Source: Byssochlamys sp. IMV 00236
Lineage: Eukaryota; Ascomycota; Eurotiomycetes; Eurotiales; Thermoascaceae
Direction of reading: 5' to 3'
DNA: 64,000 nt
Assembly: GCA_001931875.2 (NCBI GenBank)
Contig: MSJH02000698.1
Location: forward strand, 248,001 to 312,000
Below are positions 13,725-24,788 of this stretch, piece after piece. How positions within the stretch are numbered: position 1 is the stretch's first letter; every line of letters begins with the position of its first letter. The notes under the pieces were generated by a model. The model did no database searches. It saw nothing but the letters and a program-made list of their open reading frames with translations, and was not told where the DNA came from. The position numbers were made by a program, and so were the translations under genes.

Positions 13725-15462
13725 TCAGTACGCAAACCGGAAACTAGGATGATCATCGCCCAGATTCTCCAACTCTTCCCTAGGAAGACCATATCGATAA
13801 TCCCTCTTCCCTTCCCTCCTAAGACGATTCTCACGAACCACATACAAAAAGAACACCACACAAGCAAAACCACTAACCCAAACCAACCCCAAACTAACCC
13901 CAAACCCCGTACGATACGTCGGCGCCTCCCCAGCCAGATAAACATTACTCGCAATCAACCCACCACAATTCCCAAACCCAATCTGAACCCCCGACGCAAT
14001 AGACCGTTTATAATGCCCACTTACATTATTACTCAACCAACCCATCACAATAGGCTGAGTCATATACCCACCCGCCGTGATGGCGTAGATGGCAAAATAG
14101 CGAACTCCCACGGGAACAGATACTTGGCAGAGAAGAATACTGTATCCGATAGTGGCGATTATGCATCCGAGTATGGTGAAGAGGAAGCGGTGGTGGAGTT
14201 TATCTGATGCGAGGGCGCTGCAGAGGGATGTGATTGTGGCGGCGATGTAGATGGGGATGCTCATTACTTGGGCCCGGACGGATGTCCAGCCTAGTTGTTT
14301 GAGGATGGTGGGGGTGAAGAATGAGGTTGAGTAGCCGGTGTTGAGGACGCCGAGGTACATGATTGTTCTGGATAGAAAGTTAAGTTAGCAGAGGTAGTTA
14401 AGTAGTAAAAAAAAAAAAAAAGCCCTCGTCAGAGACCATCATAATGATAAACATCATTCGATAGATAATGATACTGTAATGAGGACATACCCCAGATAAA
14501 TCTTCCCATCCAAAAAAACCCTCCTAGCAGCGCTCTTATCAAGTCGATTCATAATCGCTACTCCTCCACCATGATCAGAAGCCAAACGACGAATCAACAG
14601 AGCACGTTCATCACTGTCCAAGAACTTTGCTGTCTCCGGCCAGTCGGGGATGAGGAATTTAGAAACTATAGCAATAACAACTGTAGCGAGACCTTCAATG
14701 ATGAAGATCCAGCGCCAGCCATTATTGTATCCTCCTCCTCCTCCTCCTATTATTATTATTCCTGTCATGTTGTCTGCGATTGCGTAGGCTAGGAGCTGGG
14801 TTTGAAGTATTAGCTCAATCGGTTATGCTCAGCGAGAAAGCTCAGTATGTATGTATGTACTGTATGTATGTACTTACTCCGCTAACTGCCCCAGCCATGA
14901 TACTTGCTGAGAAAAAGAGGTTCATTCGCCATTGTAGTTCGTAACGCTTGTAGTACATGGAGATGAAGTACATGCATCCTGTTTATTCCATTTTAGTTAG
15001 TTAGTTAGAAGAATAATCAACAAATGACACCCGGGACAAAACAAACCTGGCACAAACCCAGCTTCAAAAACACCAAGTAGGAATCGACAAGCGACTAAAC
15101 CACCAAAGCTTTTCGTAACACCCTGACAGATAGTAATGACACCTTTATCATACAAAATTAGCAATGCAATCAATCCAATCCAATCCATTTTTTTTTATAC
15201 CGAGAATTAAACATAACCACTTTCGAAAACAAAACCCATACATACCCCACGCGAACATAATCCCACTAAGCCAACTCGACGGAGCCACCTTCTTCAGGAT
15301 AAGATTACTAGGGACTTCACACAGGATATACGGGATGAAAAATACGAATAATGCGATATTGTAATCGTTTCCGAACATGTTTAGATCCTTTTCGAGGCCT
15401 TGGAGTTTTGCGTTTCCGATCTTTTTTCAAATTATTAGTTATTTCAACCACCACAAGATATG

Positions 15463-15517
<55 letters not shown>

Positions 15518-15768
15518 CTGCTCAGGGAGCAACGTACATTAATCCTATCCATAAACGACATCAAGTAAAGCAGCATCAGAACCGGTAAGATATGTATATC
15601 GCATTTCCGGAGGAGTTTCTTGTCTGCTGTGGGGTCTATGGAGGATAGCGATTCGTCGGATCTGATGATGTCTTGGATGGAATTGTTCTTTTCTTGATTG
15701 GACATTTTTTCGAAGGAGGGGTGTTTTGGGTCTGTGTGTTTTGATGATTTGGTAGAAGGCTGGCGCAT
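13725..15768 (-). CDS. MFS permease, allantoate permease (Dal5)/anion:cation symporter family
   Basis: A plasma-membrane 12-helix transporter of the fungal Dal5-like family, which takes up allantoate, ureidosuccinate, vitamins and similar organic anions; the substrate here is unknown. Exons on the minus strand are 15768-15538, 15420-15246, 15142-15047, 14978-14878, 14795-14491 and 14367-13725, about 516 residues. Family blocks are CDIHILPVLMLLYLMSFMDR at TM1, GNDYNIALFVFFIPYILCEV at TM2, FGGLVACRFLLGVFEAGFVPG around TM4, then GWRWIFIIEG and IPDWPETAKFL. The start is uncertain: the ATG at 15768 gives the longest protein, while one at 15705 has a better context (A at -3). Exon 5 carries coding trinucleotide repeats (14731-14761) that insert an Ile/Gly run before GWRW. 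Intron 1 contains a long AT/GT microsatellite. Confidence 0.88.
14731..14761. repeat. Coding trinucleotide microsatellite in the MFS gene
   Basis: Six CCT units are followed by about four ATT units on the plus strand. They are read on the minus strand as an Ile run followed by a run of six Gly. The tract lies inside exon 5 of the permease, immediately before the conserved GWRW block. Confidence 0.85.
15463..15516. repeat. Compound (TA)n(TG)n microsatellite in intron 1 of the MFS gene
   Basis: About ten TA units run directly into about seventeen TG units. The tract fills roughly half of the 117-bp intron 15537-15421, whose GTACGT donor and AG acceptor remain intact. Confidence 0.9.
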
Positions 15769-17358
15769 ATGCGTGAAACGTAGTTTTGGGGGGAGGGGGG
15801 GTTCCAATACCAGAAAACGGATCAATCCTACTTGTTGTTGTTGTGAAAAGGTGGTAGATAGAAAGAGACTGCTTTGTTCTTTGTAAGAAAAGACAAGTCA
15901 CATTCTAATCTTGGACCTTATAAGTCCAGGAAAAGAACCAGGAGAGAACGTTCTTTATATAACTTTGGAGACATCTCCTCCTACCTACCTACCTACGGAA
16001 ACGAATGTCGGGGTATAAGAAGACCATGGACCAATTCCGCCCTTCCCCTACCGGCTACAGCTTCTATGCGGAGTATGGGACAGAAAAATAGCCGACAGGT
16101 AAGTAACACTTCCAGCAGATCAGTTGACCTCTCCGAGACATCAGTGAATCGAATCGTCAGGGACACTTCCCCGCAGGAAGAGGACATGAAAGGGCCTTAA
16201 GTGTCTGTAGCGTAGCAGACTGGGATACGACACGCCGTGTCACCCTCTTTGGTAGTGGTGGGGCCTACCTAGGACGTTCTCGAGGATTTGCCAATGCGAG
16301 AGCTGGGAATTGTGGCGTATAAGAGTTTTCTCTTTTGGTGTTATAGATGCTGTCTCGCTACAGACTTGCCGATTTAGAACGGAGATCTTGGACTAGGAAT
16401 TTTATTTTCCCGCGGAGATTATAGGTCTGTCTGAGGTTCACGATGTGGACTTGCTTGGGGGACTTCACCCAAGATAAGACGTTTCAAAGGGGAAAAAGTA
16501 CTAGTTACCTAAGTAAGTAACTATTCGATTCTGCGACCAGATCCGTATCAAAGAAGTTGGGCCAAGAGCATCTCCACTTGTTATTCGACGTATTTTAATA
16601 CCATAAACCTCCAGACTATATACTCACTTCATTGAAGCAGAAATAAAGCCTAGAGTCCATAGAATCCGCAATAGATGTTCTGATTGATGACTTTGGGACC
16701 GTCTATATCATTTTATCAGGCAAGTTTGGGGAATATCCGGGGTAAATCCCCGCAATTCGGGGCCACTCTAACTTCTAGGCTCTAGCTATGTATAAGGCTT
16801 AGCTGGTGCTGCCAAGGCTTCCCCGCAATTCCAAGACCGTTGGACGTTCACTACGGTCGATTAGAGTGTTTTGCGTATATTGGTTGCTGTTTTCATCTCC
16901 GGCGGTCTCTTATAATGGAGTTGTGCGGGATTAATGTGAGTCCTAGTGTCTTCGAAGCTTCTCAGAATATCCACGACGGGACGAGATCAAGACGGGAGTG
17001 CCTTAATCCACGCGATAATACTGCAGTAGCTATCGGTCCAAAGCTATCAAGGGAAACCGGATGAACGTGCACATGGTAATTATTGGTCTATCAATGAGTT
17101 TTCTGATTGCTTGATCATAAACAAGGCTTTTCGCTCCTAAACAATAGACTCCGAACCGTCCCGTCTCATAATGCCATCAGTTGTCGTCAATTCCCTTGCC
17201 ATTGCCCTTGCCCTTGCTTCCCTGATGCCACATTCTAGGACGCTGAATATACGCCAACAGTACAAAAACACCGCAGATCCCGTTACCCTCAACCATAGAC
17301 CCTATCAAATAGCCACGCATCGTTATGTACATATGAAAGCAGTGCATATTACATTCGT
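15769..17358. other. Upstream region of the MFS gene
   Basis: This 1.6 kb lies upstream of the MFS permease and downstream of the bHLH gene. It includes the CGGGG/CCCCG cluster at 16737-16762 and a HGATAR-type GATA site (AGATAAG) near 16474. Short open frames (for example 15874-16200, 108 codons) are unsupported. Confidence 0.4.
16737..16762. promoter_or_regulatory. Cluster of CGGGG/CCCCG half-sites, candidate CreA sites
   Basis: Three G/C blocks alternate in orientation at exact 5-bp spacing: CGGGG, TAAAT, CCCCG, CAATT, CGGGG. Two of them fit the fungal CreA consensus SYGGRG (CCGGGG at 16737, and GCGGGG read on the minus strand at 16753-16748). A further CCCCGC lies at 16821-16826. The cluster is about 970 bp upstream of the MFS permease start, so carbon-catabolite control of that gene is possible. 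Function is inferred. Confidence 0.35.
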
Positions 17359-18591
17359 TTAGGAAATAAGCAAATCTCTCACGCTCATCCCCATCTTTCG
17401 GTTATTGTCCGAAGAGGGGGCCAACGAAGACGGAGGCACTTCTTTCGTTGAGTCCAAGGTGCCTCTCCTGTCCATGTTCAACATCAGCAGGGCAGCGGAG
17501 GCCTCATGATCGACGTCGCTGTCCCTGTAGGAGACGCTGCTCCGTTGGGGCTGAATGGCAGGGGACGCAGAGACGGAGGGGGCATTGGACACAATCCATG
17601 AATGCTCTGGGGAGCGTATTGAGTTCTCCCGTGACCGCGATGGACCCAGTGCAGGGCTCGGGAGCATGCCACCTCTCAGTTCAACGGGCAGTTGAGCTTG
17701 GTTGTGGTGACTGCGTGGGGACAGAGATGGCGACATGGTGCTAATCTGAGACCGATCCGGCATCAGCTCCGGCGACGCTGAAGCAGAAGGCACACTCTCT
17801 CCCGATTGATGCGACCCAGTAAAGAAATCTGGAGACGTTGGCGACGGCGGGCCTGGCGGCGGTCGAGTTGACCGGCCCATGTTGCGATTGTCCGCCGTCT
17901 TCATGTCTGATATACACTGTTCGAGATAGTTGACATAGTCGATGCTCGCCTATAACTGTCAGCTAACGCCATTTTTTCACTGGACCATGGGAACACTGAC
18001 CTGCAGGATCGCAAGTTTGTGCATCTCCTGGCCTTTGCAGGCAGGAATCATGTCTTTTAATGTGGCGAACTCCTCGTTCATCTTCGACCTCCGCCTCCGC
18101 TCAATCAGGCTGTGTGCTGTCTTCCTTGCAATCTTCCTGCCTGCTGCACTGGTCGCACTAGGCTGCTTCTTTTTGGATGCATTATTGGTTTGCGAACTGC
18201 CGGTTGATTGCGTCTTGCCGGCATCCTTGGCTTTAGCTTCCGTCTCCGTCTTGGCCGGAGCCTGGGCCTTTGGCTTCATCTGAATGATTTTGCGAGTCCG
18301 AGTCGGAGGCGGTGGGAGGTCGAATCCTTCCAGCGGCCTCTTGGTGCTCGTTCTTCGTGGTGGATTGGCATTGCGTGCCGTGGAGGCTGCGTGTGGTGAA
18401 GTTGGGGAGGTCGGGCGATAAGCAGTTGCATCCATCTTGGATTCTCTGTCTCCTGTTCCTGCTGCAGCAGACGACGGCAATGCAGCTGGAGGCAGGGAAA
18501 AGAAAGATTCAGAACCCTCCGGGAACGGCTGATCCTTGATAATCAGCTCGCCCGACATTGACGGGGTCGGTGGCAGACGAGGGGGCGGCAT
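17359..18591 (-). CDS. bHLH transcription factor
   Basis: A nuclear basic helix-loop-helix regulator of 393 residues in two exons, 18591-18001 and 17949-17359, joined by a 51-bp intron that splits the HLH. The DNA-binding region starts near residue 160: ARKTAHSLIERRRRSKMNEE, with the His-Glu-Arg triad (H..IE..RR) that reads E-box DNA. Helix 1, loop and helix 2 follow (FATLKDMIPAC, KGQEMHKLAILQASIDYVNY, LEQCI). Both flanks are Ser/Pro-rich and disordered. The N-terminus (MPPPRLPPTPSMSGEL) is set by the first ATG of the open frame; a short upstream exon cannot be excluded because the frame stays open for about 25 codons above it. It resembles the Esc1/PalcA-like fungal bHLH group, but I do not assign a symbol. 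Confidence 0.88.
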
Positions 18592-19508
18592 CGCTAGGTC
18601 TTGACAGCTCCGGAGGTGATCTTGAGACTGGAGCACGAGCTGAAGGATGATGCCCCGCAGCTCAATGACAGGAAGGACAGCTTGTCAGCCAGCGGATGCG
18701 CAGCTTCAGGACAGAGGTCTGGATGAGGAGAGTAAGCAGAGTAAGTAGCAGACTGGTCTTGCGCCCCCTCTGGGTGAACGGAGGGGGGTTGGAGCTTTTA
18801 AGCAGAGTGGCAGCGACATCTCCAGCTGGGCCGAGCACGAAGATGGATATGCTGCAGCGCAAAGATCGTCGGCTGGAGATGGAGGAGATCGGAGTGTCGC
18901 GTGCTGTGTGTGATAGGCACGCCGTGACATGTGAGCCATCCCGGTGCGCTGATTGGCCCGCGCCGTCAACCTCTCAGGAGCAGCACGAGATGCCCGTGGA
19001 CGATTCTTTTTGCCTGCAAGCGACGATAATATATTAATGGCTCACGAAAACAGCCCGGATTCATCTGGACTCTGGAATTTAAGATAAAAGATACGAGCAA
19101 TTTACCCCACCACTAAGCTGGCACCGGATAGTAGACTAGAACTCGATATCGTCCATTGCTTCGTTCTCGACATTCATTCTCTACCTACAGGAGTCGAATC
19201 GTATCTCATAAAATCCCGAACAGTGTCCGTGTAGACCAAACCAGATAATAATAACCATCATTATTTTCCCATCACGCATCCAAAACACCCATTTTCCCAA
19301 AGCGCCCGTTACGTCCGAAAAAAAAAAAAAGTCATAACCCATGTTTCATATCCATATCACGTGCTCATCTGTTCAGATTCTCCCTGTAATTCTCTCAGGT
19401 CCAATTCAAGAATTTTGGATCAAGTAGGTTGGTTCCTGAACCTCCAGTCAGTATTGCTCGTCAGGACAGGAATGCGTTCCGCGGGAACTTAATGAATTAC
19501 CTCTTGGT
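18592..19508. other. Intergenic region upstream of the bHLH gene
   Basis: This region contains the bHLH promoter and the 3' end of the secreted-protein gene. A run of A occurs at 19320-19330. No gene is supported. Confidence 0.4.
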
Positions 19509-19936
19509 TCAGTGGATCAAGGACGGGTCACACATCCTGCTGCAGTCCAGGTACGTGCCCCAGCTAAGTACCAACCCCAATCAGCTTTACGATCATTCAA
19601 AAGACAAACTGTGCACACGCCACCTGCGAAAGAGGGGCGATCGAAAATCACTCACCAGTAGTCATCGTGCGTGGGGAGCGCCATGCTGCAAATCTGCGCC
19701 TGGAGAGAGCAGAGAGTCGTGCAGACGTCGTTATCCGAACTACTACCAGCTTGACTGGCCAGTGTGGTGCTCTTCTGCGCCGTTCGAGTGGTGTTCGAGT
19801 TGGTCAAGTTGACCAGGTTGATCGCATGCACGTTCGTAACGGCATGAGTCTGGTTCCAGGAGACTGCTGGGATCTTGGGCAGGGCAGCAGCAGCGCCGGC
19901 CAGAGCGACGGTCAAGGTGAGGATGTTGAACTGCAT
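19509..19936 (-). CDS. Small secreted cysteine-rich protein
   Basis: Minus-strand exon 1 (19936-19656) begins with a clear signal peptide (MQFNILTLTVALAGAAAA, probable cleavage before LPKIP). The unspliced frame stops just after DDYW, but that point is a strong GTGAGT donor at 19655. Splicing to an acceptor at 19564 (92-bp intron with a CTGAT branch site) adds CWGTYLDCSRMCDPSLIH and gives 111 residues. The mature protein then has six cysteines in a mirror-symmetric pattern C-x3-C-x6-C-x10-C-x6-C-x3-C, plus three N-glycosylation sequons (NQT, NLT, NTT). The symmetry supports the spliced model. It is effector-like in size and build; I do not recognise a family and assign no activity. Confidence 0.7.
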
Positions 19937-21068
19937 GGTGGCTAAGTACTGAAACGAGAGTCTGTCTTGATATACTTCGCCTGCGAGGTATCTGGCAAGA
20001 CAAGAGGATCTAGCGAGGGTATTTGAATTATATAACGATCGTCTTCGAGCTTGAGAATCTGTGGCATCGAGATATTGAAGCCGTTTGGTAACTCTTATAT
20101 ACTTCAAGTACGGCGACACGTCGTCCCAATTGGGAAAATCCAGTTCTCTCCAGCCTCCCGTGTACCAACATTCCACATGCCAGCCAGCCCCGCGTATCCC
20201 TAGAAGCGGCCCAGGACATACATACTATACCTATCAAATGTCACAATCATTGTCACCTAGAGTAGTCTTTCCAAGATAATCACGTCAACACTTCATTGCG
20301 CGCCGCCAAATACTATGGTATGCATACCTCGGGACGTGAGTGCACTTGACACGTCTCATCATACACCACCGCTCAGCACACCATGAAACACAGATGCACA
20401 TTCCTACCTGTCAGCCCTATACGTCAAGATCTTCAGTGATCGTCCCCTTCAATTTTCAAGAGAGGAACACGGGGGTAACCTTTCTGTGCGTTGCAGAATT
20501 GTTGATAACTTCAACTGGCCTATCTCACCCAATGAAGCCCAGGATCGGAATGGGTACATTCTATTACAACTCATGAATGGCGGTCGAGAGGTATTAATTT
20601 CTAATTCTTTTATCTTTACATGCTGGGCACAATATGGCTTACCATTCAGACTCTCCTTTTCTCAATGTCTTTTAGACCTTTTTTCAATGCGCTTTCCCGG
20701 CTCAATATGTGATTTCCAGCGCAGAAAATAGGTGCAGGGAAAAAAAAAATGCACTGTGTCTGAGTAGAATGACACGGGATTCCCGACATGTAGAGCCAAA
20801 TGCAGTGTCCTCGCGGTATAGGAGTATCTAGAACCATTGTCTTCCTCACAGAGTATATCTACAAAAAGCCATCTCCGCATATCTAGGCGTTAGCAATTTG
20901 CTGATTGTTAAAAGTTGATCTCTACTGAAAGCATTTTATCTTCTTAAGGTGGAAGCCAGGAACTCATTGGTATTTTACTACTGCTTGTGACATTACTTCA
21001 GATATGATCCTACTGATGGAAGCAAGTGAAAATCCATTTCTATTTCATGGAAACTCTGCATCATATGT
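19937..21068. other. Intergenic region
   Basis: This 1.1 kb lies upstream of the secreted-protein gene and ends at the hairpin repeats. Only short, unconvincing open frames are present. Confidence 0.4.
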
Positions 21069-21122
21069 CCCGCCTTTATACGGCCTGGGAAATATGAGGA
21101 ACCCGCCTTTATGCGGCCTGGG
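21069..21122 (-). repeat. Hairpin repeat array, two copies, downstream of the 21131-22081 gene
   Basis: Two 21-bp copies (21069-21089 and 21102-21122) lie 33 bp apart and are oriented with the minus-strand gene. The first base of the array is only 8 nt past that gene's stop codon. Each copy reads, on the minus strand, outer stem CCC/GGG, a two-base 5' bulge AG, inner stem GCC/GGC and a seven-base loop (GTATAAA or GCATAAA). The same element is present in the other orientation at 24886-25012. Confidence 0.85.
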
Positions 21123-21130
21123 AGGAAGAA

Positions 21131-22081
21131 CTAAGCTTCCATCAATGGACAACTCACAATCACACGCTGGAATAGTTCCCACGGTGCAGTGTCCTTCCTT
21201 TCAAAACTGAAAAGACGAGATTGTCTAATCACCAAGGTTCCGCCATCCATGCAAGCGTAGAACATCCGGCCATGCTGAGGGCCCATGACAGAAACCATCA
21301 GGACAGGAAATCTCTTCTCTTTCTCGAATTCGAGCTGTCGTGGCTCCAGTTCTTGGTCATCTTCGTCGACCTTGGGCTGATTTGCACGACATCGCATCAT
21401 TGTGATGATGGATGACAGCTCGCCGACTTTTATAGAATCATCCTTGCCATTGCCAAAATGCAGCATCATAAGGAAAACATGAGGGTAAACAGGCTTATCA
21501 TCCTCCTTCCCATATTCTAATATCAGTTTACTTCTCCATCTCCGCCCATCTGTTCCTCCGTCTTCCAATAGAAGAGGGTTCGGGTAACTATAGTAGCTTT
21601 AGTGGTTGTATTAGAAGGAAGAGAAAGATCAGGATACTAACTGGACTGGACTCATTCCGTGGAATTCTGCGAGGCTGGGTAAATCGGGCTCACCAATCAC
21701 TGGAAAGCCAAAGACCAGAGCCTTGAGATATCGGGAGATTTCCCCTGCACAATCGACAGGATCCCAATATCCACGACGTAGCTCTTCAGGATCTGTTGGA
21801 GGGTTATAGTCTCGAAAGTCCACCTCGTGTTCTTGTAGGTCCACTGGGTGGCTTCGAAGCTTTTCGAGGCTAAGTGGCCGGAAAAGAACAGGTGGTTCCA
21901 GACTCACATTAGTACTGTCGAATTTTTCAAAATCGCAGTTGATACGTACGATTTGATATTTTTCAAGGGTGGCTTCGGTTACCTCATCCTCCTGCAGGTC
22001 AACGTCTTTTTCCAGGACCACCTTCTCCCACAGGGTATTAAGCCTGCGGCGAGGTGTCTGTCGGGTAGATACAAATGGCAT
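21131..22081 (-). CDS. Unrecognised protein, hairpin repeats in its 3' flank
   Basis: Two exons, 22081-21642 and 21587-21131, join across a 54-bp intron (donor GTTAGT, acceptor TATAG) to give 298 residues. The junction restores a smooth reading, MSPV-HYPNPLLLEDGGTDG. The N-terminus is basic (MPFVSTRQTPRRRLNTLW), the rest mixed and globular-looking: FRDYNPPTDPEELRRGYWDP, VYPHVFLMMLHFGNG, RFPVLMVSVMGPQHGRMFYA. There is no signal peptide or membrane helix. I do not recognise the family. The stop at 21131 lies 8 nt before the hairpin array, so the array is probably transcribed as the start of its 3' UTR. An alternative 3' exon in another frame is possible but would need an intron of only about 30 bp. 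Confidence 0.65.
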
Positions 22082-22413
22082 CTTCTTTTCTTTAAGATTT
22101 TTGATGAGTTGTCGGTGTGTATTTGGAACAGAGATTGTGATGCCAGTCAGGTAACTATTTTACCGAAAGGTCCCCTGGGTCGAACATTGAGTTCCCACGG
22201 GCCGAATTGTCTCATCGTCATGAAACCAGCTTTTGCTATGCTGCCACCCTTCAGATATCTCACTCAATTCCCATCATCATCAGGAAAGTTAATGTAGATA
22301 TCACTCTTATCCTGGGATATACTTCCTTCGTTAGTTCCTATTACATATCTGATTCCAGGACACATCTATACTTACTGGGCATAATTCCAGGCTCCAGCCT
22401 CCGGGCACTCCTG

Positions 22414-23237
22414 TTACCATGCCACTCTCTGGGAGACCTCTTGCATCTGCACCTGAGGGGAGTGTTTGTTTCTAGTGCCGACGTTACACTCGATGATAGT
22501 GTTTATTCTTCCGGAATTGAGATCTTGTAACTGACCATCGGTGTGGGCCACGTACTGCCTAGCGCTCCCAAATTTGGCAACTAGACAAATCCTAGTAGAC
22601 GCTGATGTTGACTGGCTGGGAACTGGAAACAGTCTCATGGCTAACTACGTGAGACCTCTTGAACTGGAAATGTCCAGTGCGTTCGAGGAAAATAGTTTCC
22701 TCGTCGTACGTAGTTATGAAACCATATCTCGTCCCGTAGTCATCCATGTACCGGGCCGGTTGACCTCAAGTTGTGGCTAGGGTAGGGTCTATTGAGGTAA
22801 TAGCTTGTAAGAGGTTGATTAAATTGCTATTAACGCCTGTTTAATCAATGTCAGCCAGCTTGTATTTCCCGTGTAGATTGGGTGCGTCTAATACCTCCCG
22901 TTAATGAAGTAATGGCACTGTAAACTCTGCTGTGCTCTGAGATGCATTTGTCCCAATAGCAGCAAGGTAATTCTGAAAGGCTAGGGAGTTACCCAGCATT
23001 TGGCGAGCTTGTTGGACTTCAGTAGCCAAATTGAACATAGTAGGATCAAAGGCTTGTGGAGGTTTTACCCCTGACCAAATTGTTCGGAAAGGGAGATACT
23101 GCACCTGGGAGATTCTCGATCCAGACCTCAATTGCCGACATGACTTCAACGATTTGTCCACAACATTGGCTGCAGTGGCTGATAGTCCACTCAGCCTGAT
23201 CTCTCGGCACTTTTTTGAAGTATTTGGTGTCAGGCAT
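22414..23237 (-). pseudogene. Decayed gene of a fungal-specific FunK1-associated type
   Basis: Two pieces of minus-strand coding sequence are visible. Piece 1 (23237-22901) starts MPDTKYFKKVPRDQAEWTI. After a candidate 34-bp intron (CCCAG/GTGCAG to TCAG) it continues VKPPQAFDPTMFNLATEVQQ and LGNSLAFQNYLAAIG, then stops. Piece 2 (from 22747) reads MDDYGTRYGFITTYDEETIF, then breaks; another frame holds a further fragment. From memory, both pieces match successive parts of a common Aspergillus protein group in which a roughly 100-residue nuclease-like segment separates them. Here that part is missing and 22748-22900 has no coding sense. I therefore read this as an internally deleted, degenerate copy; two small independent genes are the alternative. 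Confidence 0.4.
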
Positions 23238-23836
23238 TTTAGATATCGCTTGGGATGTGCTGGTTTAAAATGAGCACTGATGTGGATTGTAAGTAGATAG
23301 ATGATGAGGGTAATCTTGCGCGTGCTCATAAATGGATCTCTTGAATTATTGAAGTGACTCAGTATCTGAGGAGACTAGGTAGGTAGGTGGGAGACATGCA
23401 CATGACTTTGTGTTCTAACGCGTCGACGTAGGCGCTCGACGTCTCCTAAAAGTTCAATGTTTATCAGCGCGTAGTCTGCTGTCTGCTAAATCCTCATCTG
23501 AAGTTATCTCTCAGTATAAATTGTAAATCTACTCGTCTTCCAGGACCATAGTCGAGACTAAATAGAAGATACTAGCCCTGTTACAGCCATCGAGGTGAAT
23601 GAAGCAAGTGAGCAAGTGAGCAAGTGAAGAAGTGAATGCTGTCCGGAAACTTCCTCTTCTTCCCTTTGTTTCCCTACTCTTTTAGTGTCTTAATCACTAG
23701 TCTCTTTCTCTTTTTTCTCTTCTCTTCTCTCCTCTTTCCCTTCACCAACCTCCTCACATCACACACTTTCTGCAAACCAGCAAGAAAAAGATAAGTCACC
23801 ACTACACATTCACAAAGACATATTAACTCTACACAG
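23238..23836. other. Promoter and leader region of the zinc-knuckle gene
   Basis: This region holds a short AAGTGAGC repeat (about 23604-23635) followed by a strongly pyrimidine-rich tract at 23690-23760 and an AC-rich leader up to the ATG at 23837. It looks like an active fungal core promoter for the plus-strand gene. Confidence 0.5.
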
Positions 23837-24788
23837 ATGGAGTCCGTTCGCGCTATTGCGAATCCTGTCGCTGCTGCCCCAGGTGGTGGCGATGATGGTC
23901 GTCGTGGTGGTGATCGTGGTCGCGGTGGACGCGGCGGCCCTAAGAAGGCTGTACGTATATACCTTATTCCCATCAACATAACTGGATATAAACTAATCTA
24001 TATGTATAGAAACGAAACAGAAACCTCTGCACTTATTGCAAGAGACGCGGCCACGGATGGTGGCAGTGCGACTTCTACAACGGCCTGCGGGCGATGGTAA
24101 GGACTACTGATTGAGACACCCCAAGTTATTTAACAAGGCTAACAACAAGAAAGGGGCGCCAATTTTATGAACAGATGAACCGCGGACGCGGACGTGGATG
24201 TGGGCGCGGTTCTGCCCAGAGGGGACGAGGTCGTGGTGGTCTTCTCGCAAGAGGAGGCCACCAAGGCCAACTCCCTGGCGGTCAGAACGTAAGTACCTGC
24301 AGTTAATATTGGTTGACATGTATCGATTAAATGCTAATTCAAATAGCAACCTCTCTCCGCAGAAGCGAATGCGGGCCAGATTGAAGCTGCACCCGCACCC
24401 CAGCCTGAGCAAGCACAGGATCCCGTGGCTGATCTCCTGGCTGCCATATCCACCTTGTCCGAAGAAGAGCGGTAAGTTGCTGTCTACTAGTGATATAACT
24501 TATCAGAGAGACGTTACTAATATTATATATAGTGTGCGGTTTCTTATGCAGGCTCTTGCGGCCACCAATCAGTAAGATACAGCATCATTTTTTCAAGAGG
24601 AAAAAGTGTTAATGGGATATAGGCCTCTTCGCGGTCAAGACGAAGAGCCAAAGTAAGTGAACTCCCCACATATCTTTAGGAAAAGTTCATCCATTAATAT
24701 GCCAAAACAGGGACGGGCAGAAGTAAGTCCCTGGATGATAATCTATGATCTTATGTCATAATACTAATTGCCATTTCTTGGTAGATGA
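23837..24788 (+). CDS. CCHC zinc-knuckle, RGG-rich protein (RNA-binding type)
   Basis: A small, very intron-rich gene encoding about 181 residues. Exons are 23837-23950, 24010-24096, 24154-24288, 24347-24471, 24533-24571, 24623-24652, 24711-24722 and 24785-24799, with the stop (TGA) at 24786-24788. All junctions have GTAAG/GTACG donors and are in frame. Domain order: a Gly/Arg-rich N-terminus (GGDRGRGGRGGPKK); a retroviral-type zinc knuckle, CTYCKRRGHGWWQC (C-x2-C-x4-H-x4-C, residues about 45-58); a second RG-rich segment (MNRGRGRGCGRGSAQRGRGR); and a helical tail (DLLAAISTLSEEERVRFLMQ). This build is typical of single-stranded nucleic-acid binders, but partner and role are unknown. If intron 24572-24622 is retained, translation stops at TAA 24573-24575 (167 residues). 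A 3' UTR intron (24800-24852) leads straight into the hairpin array. Confidence 0.75.
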
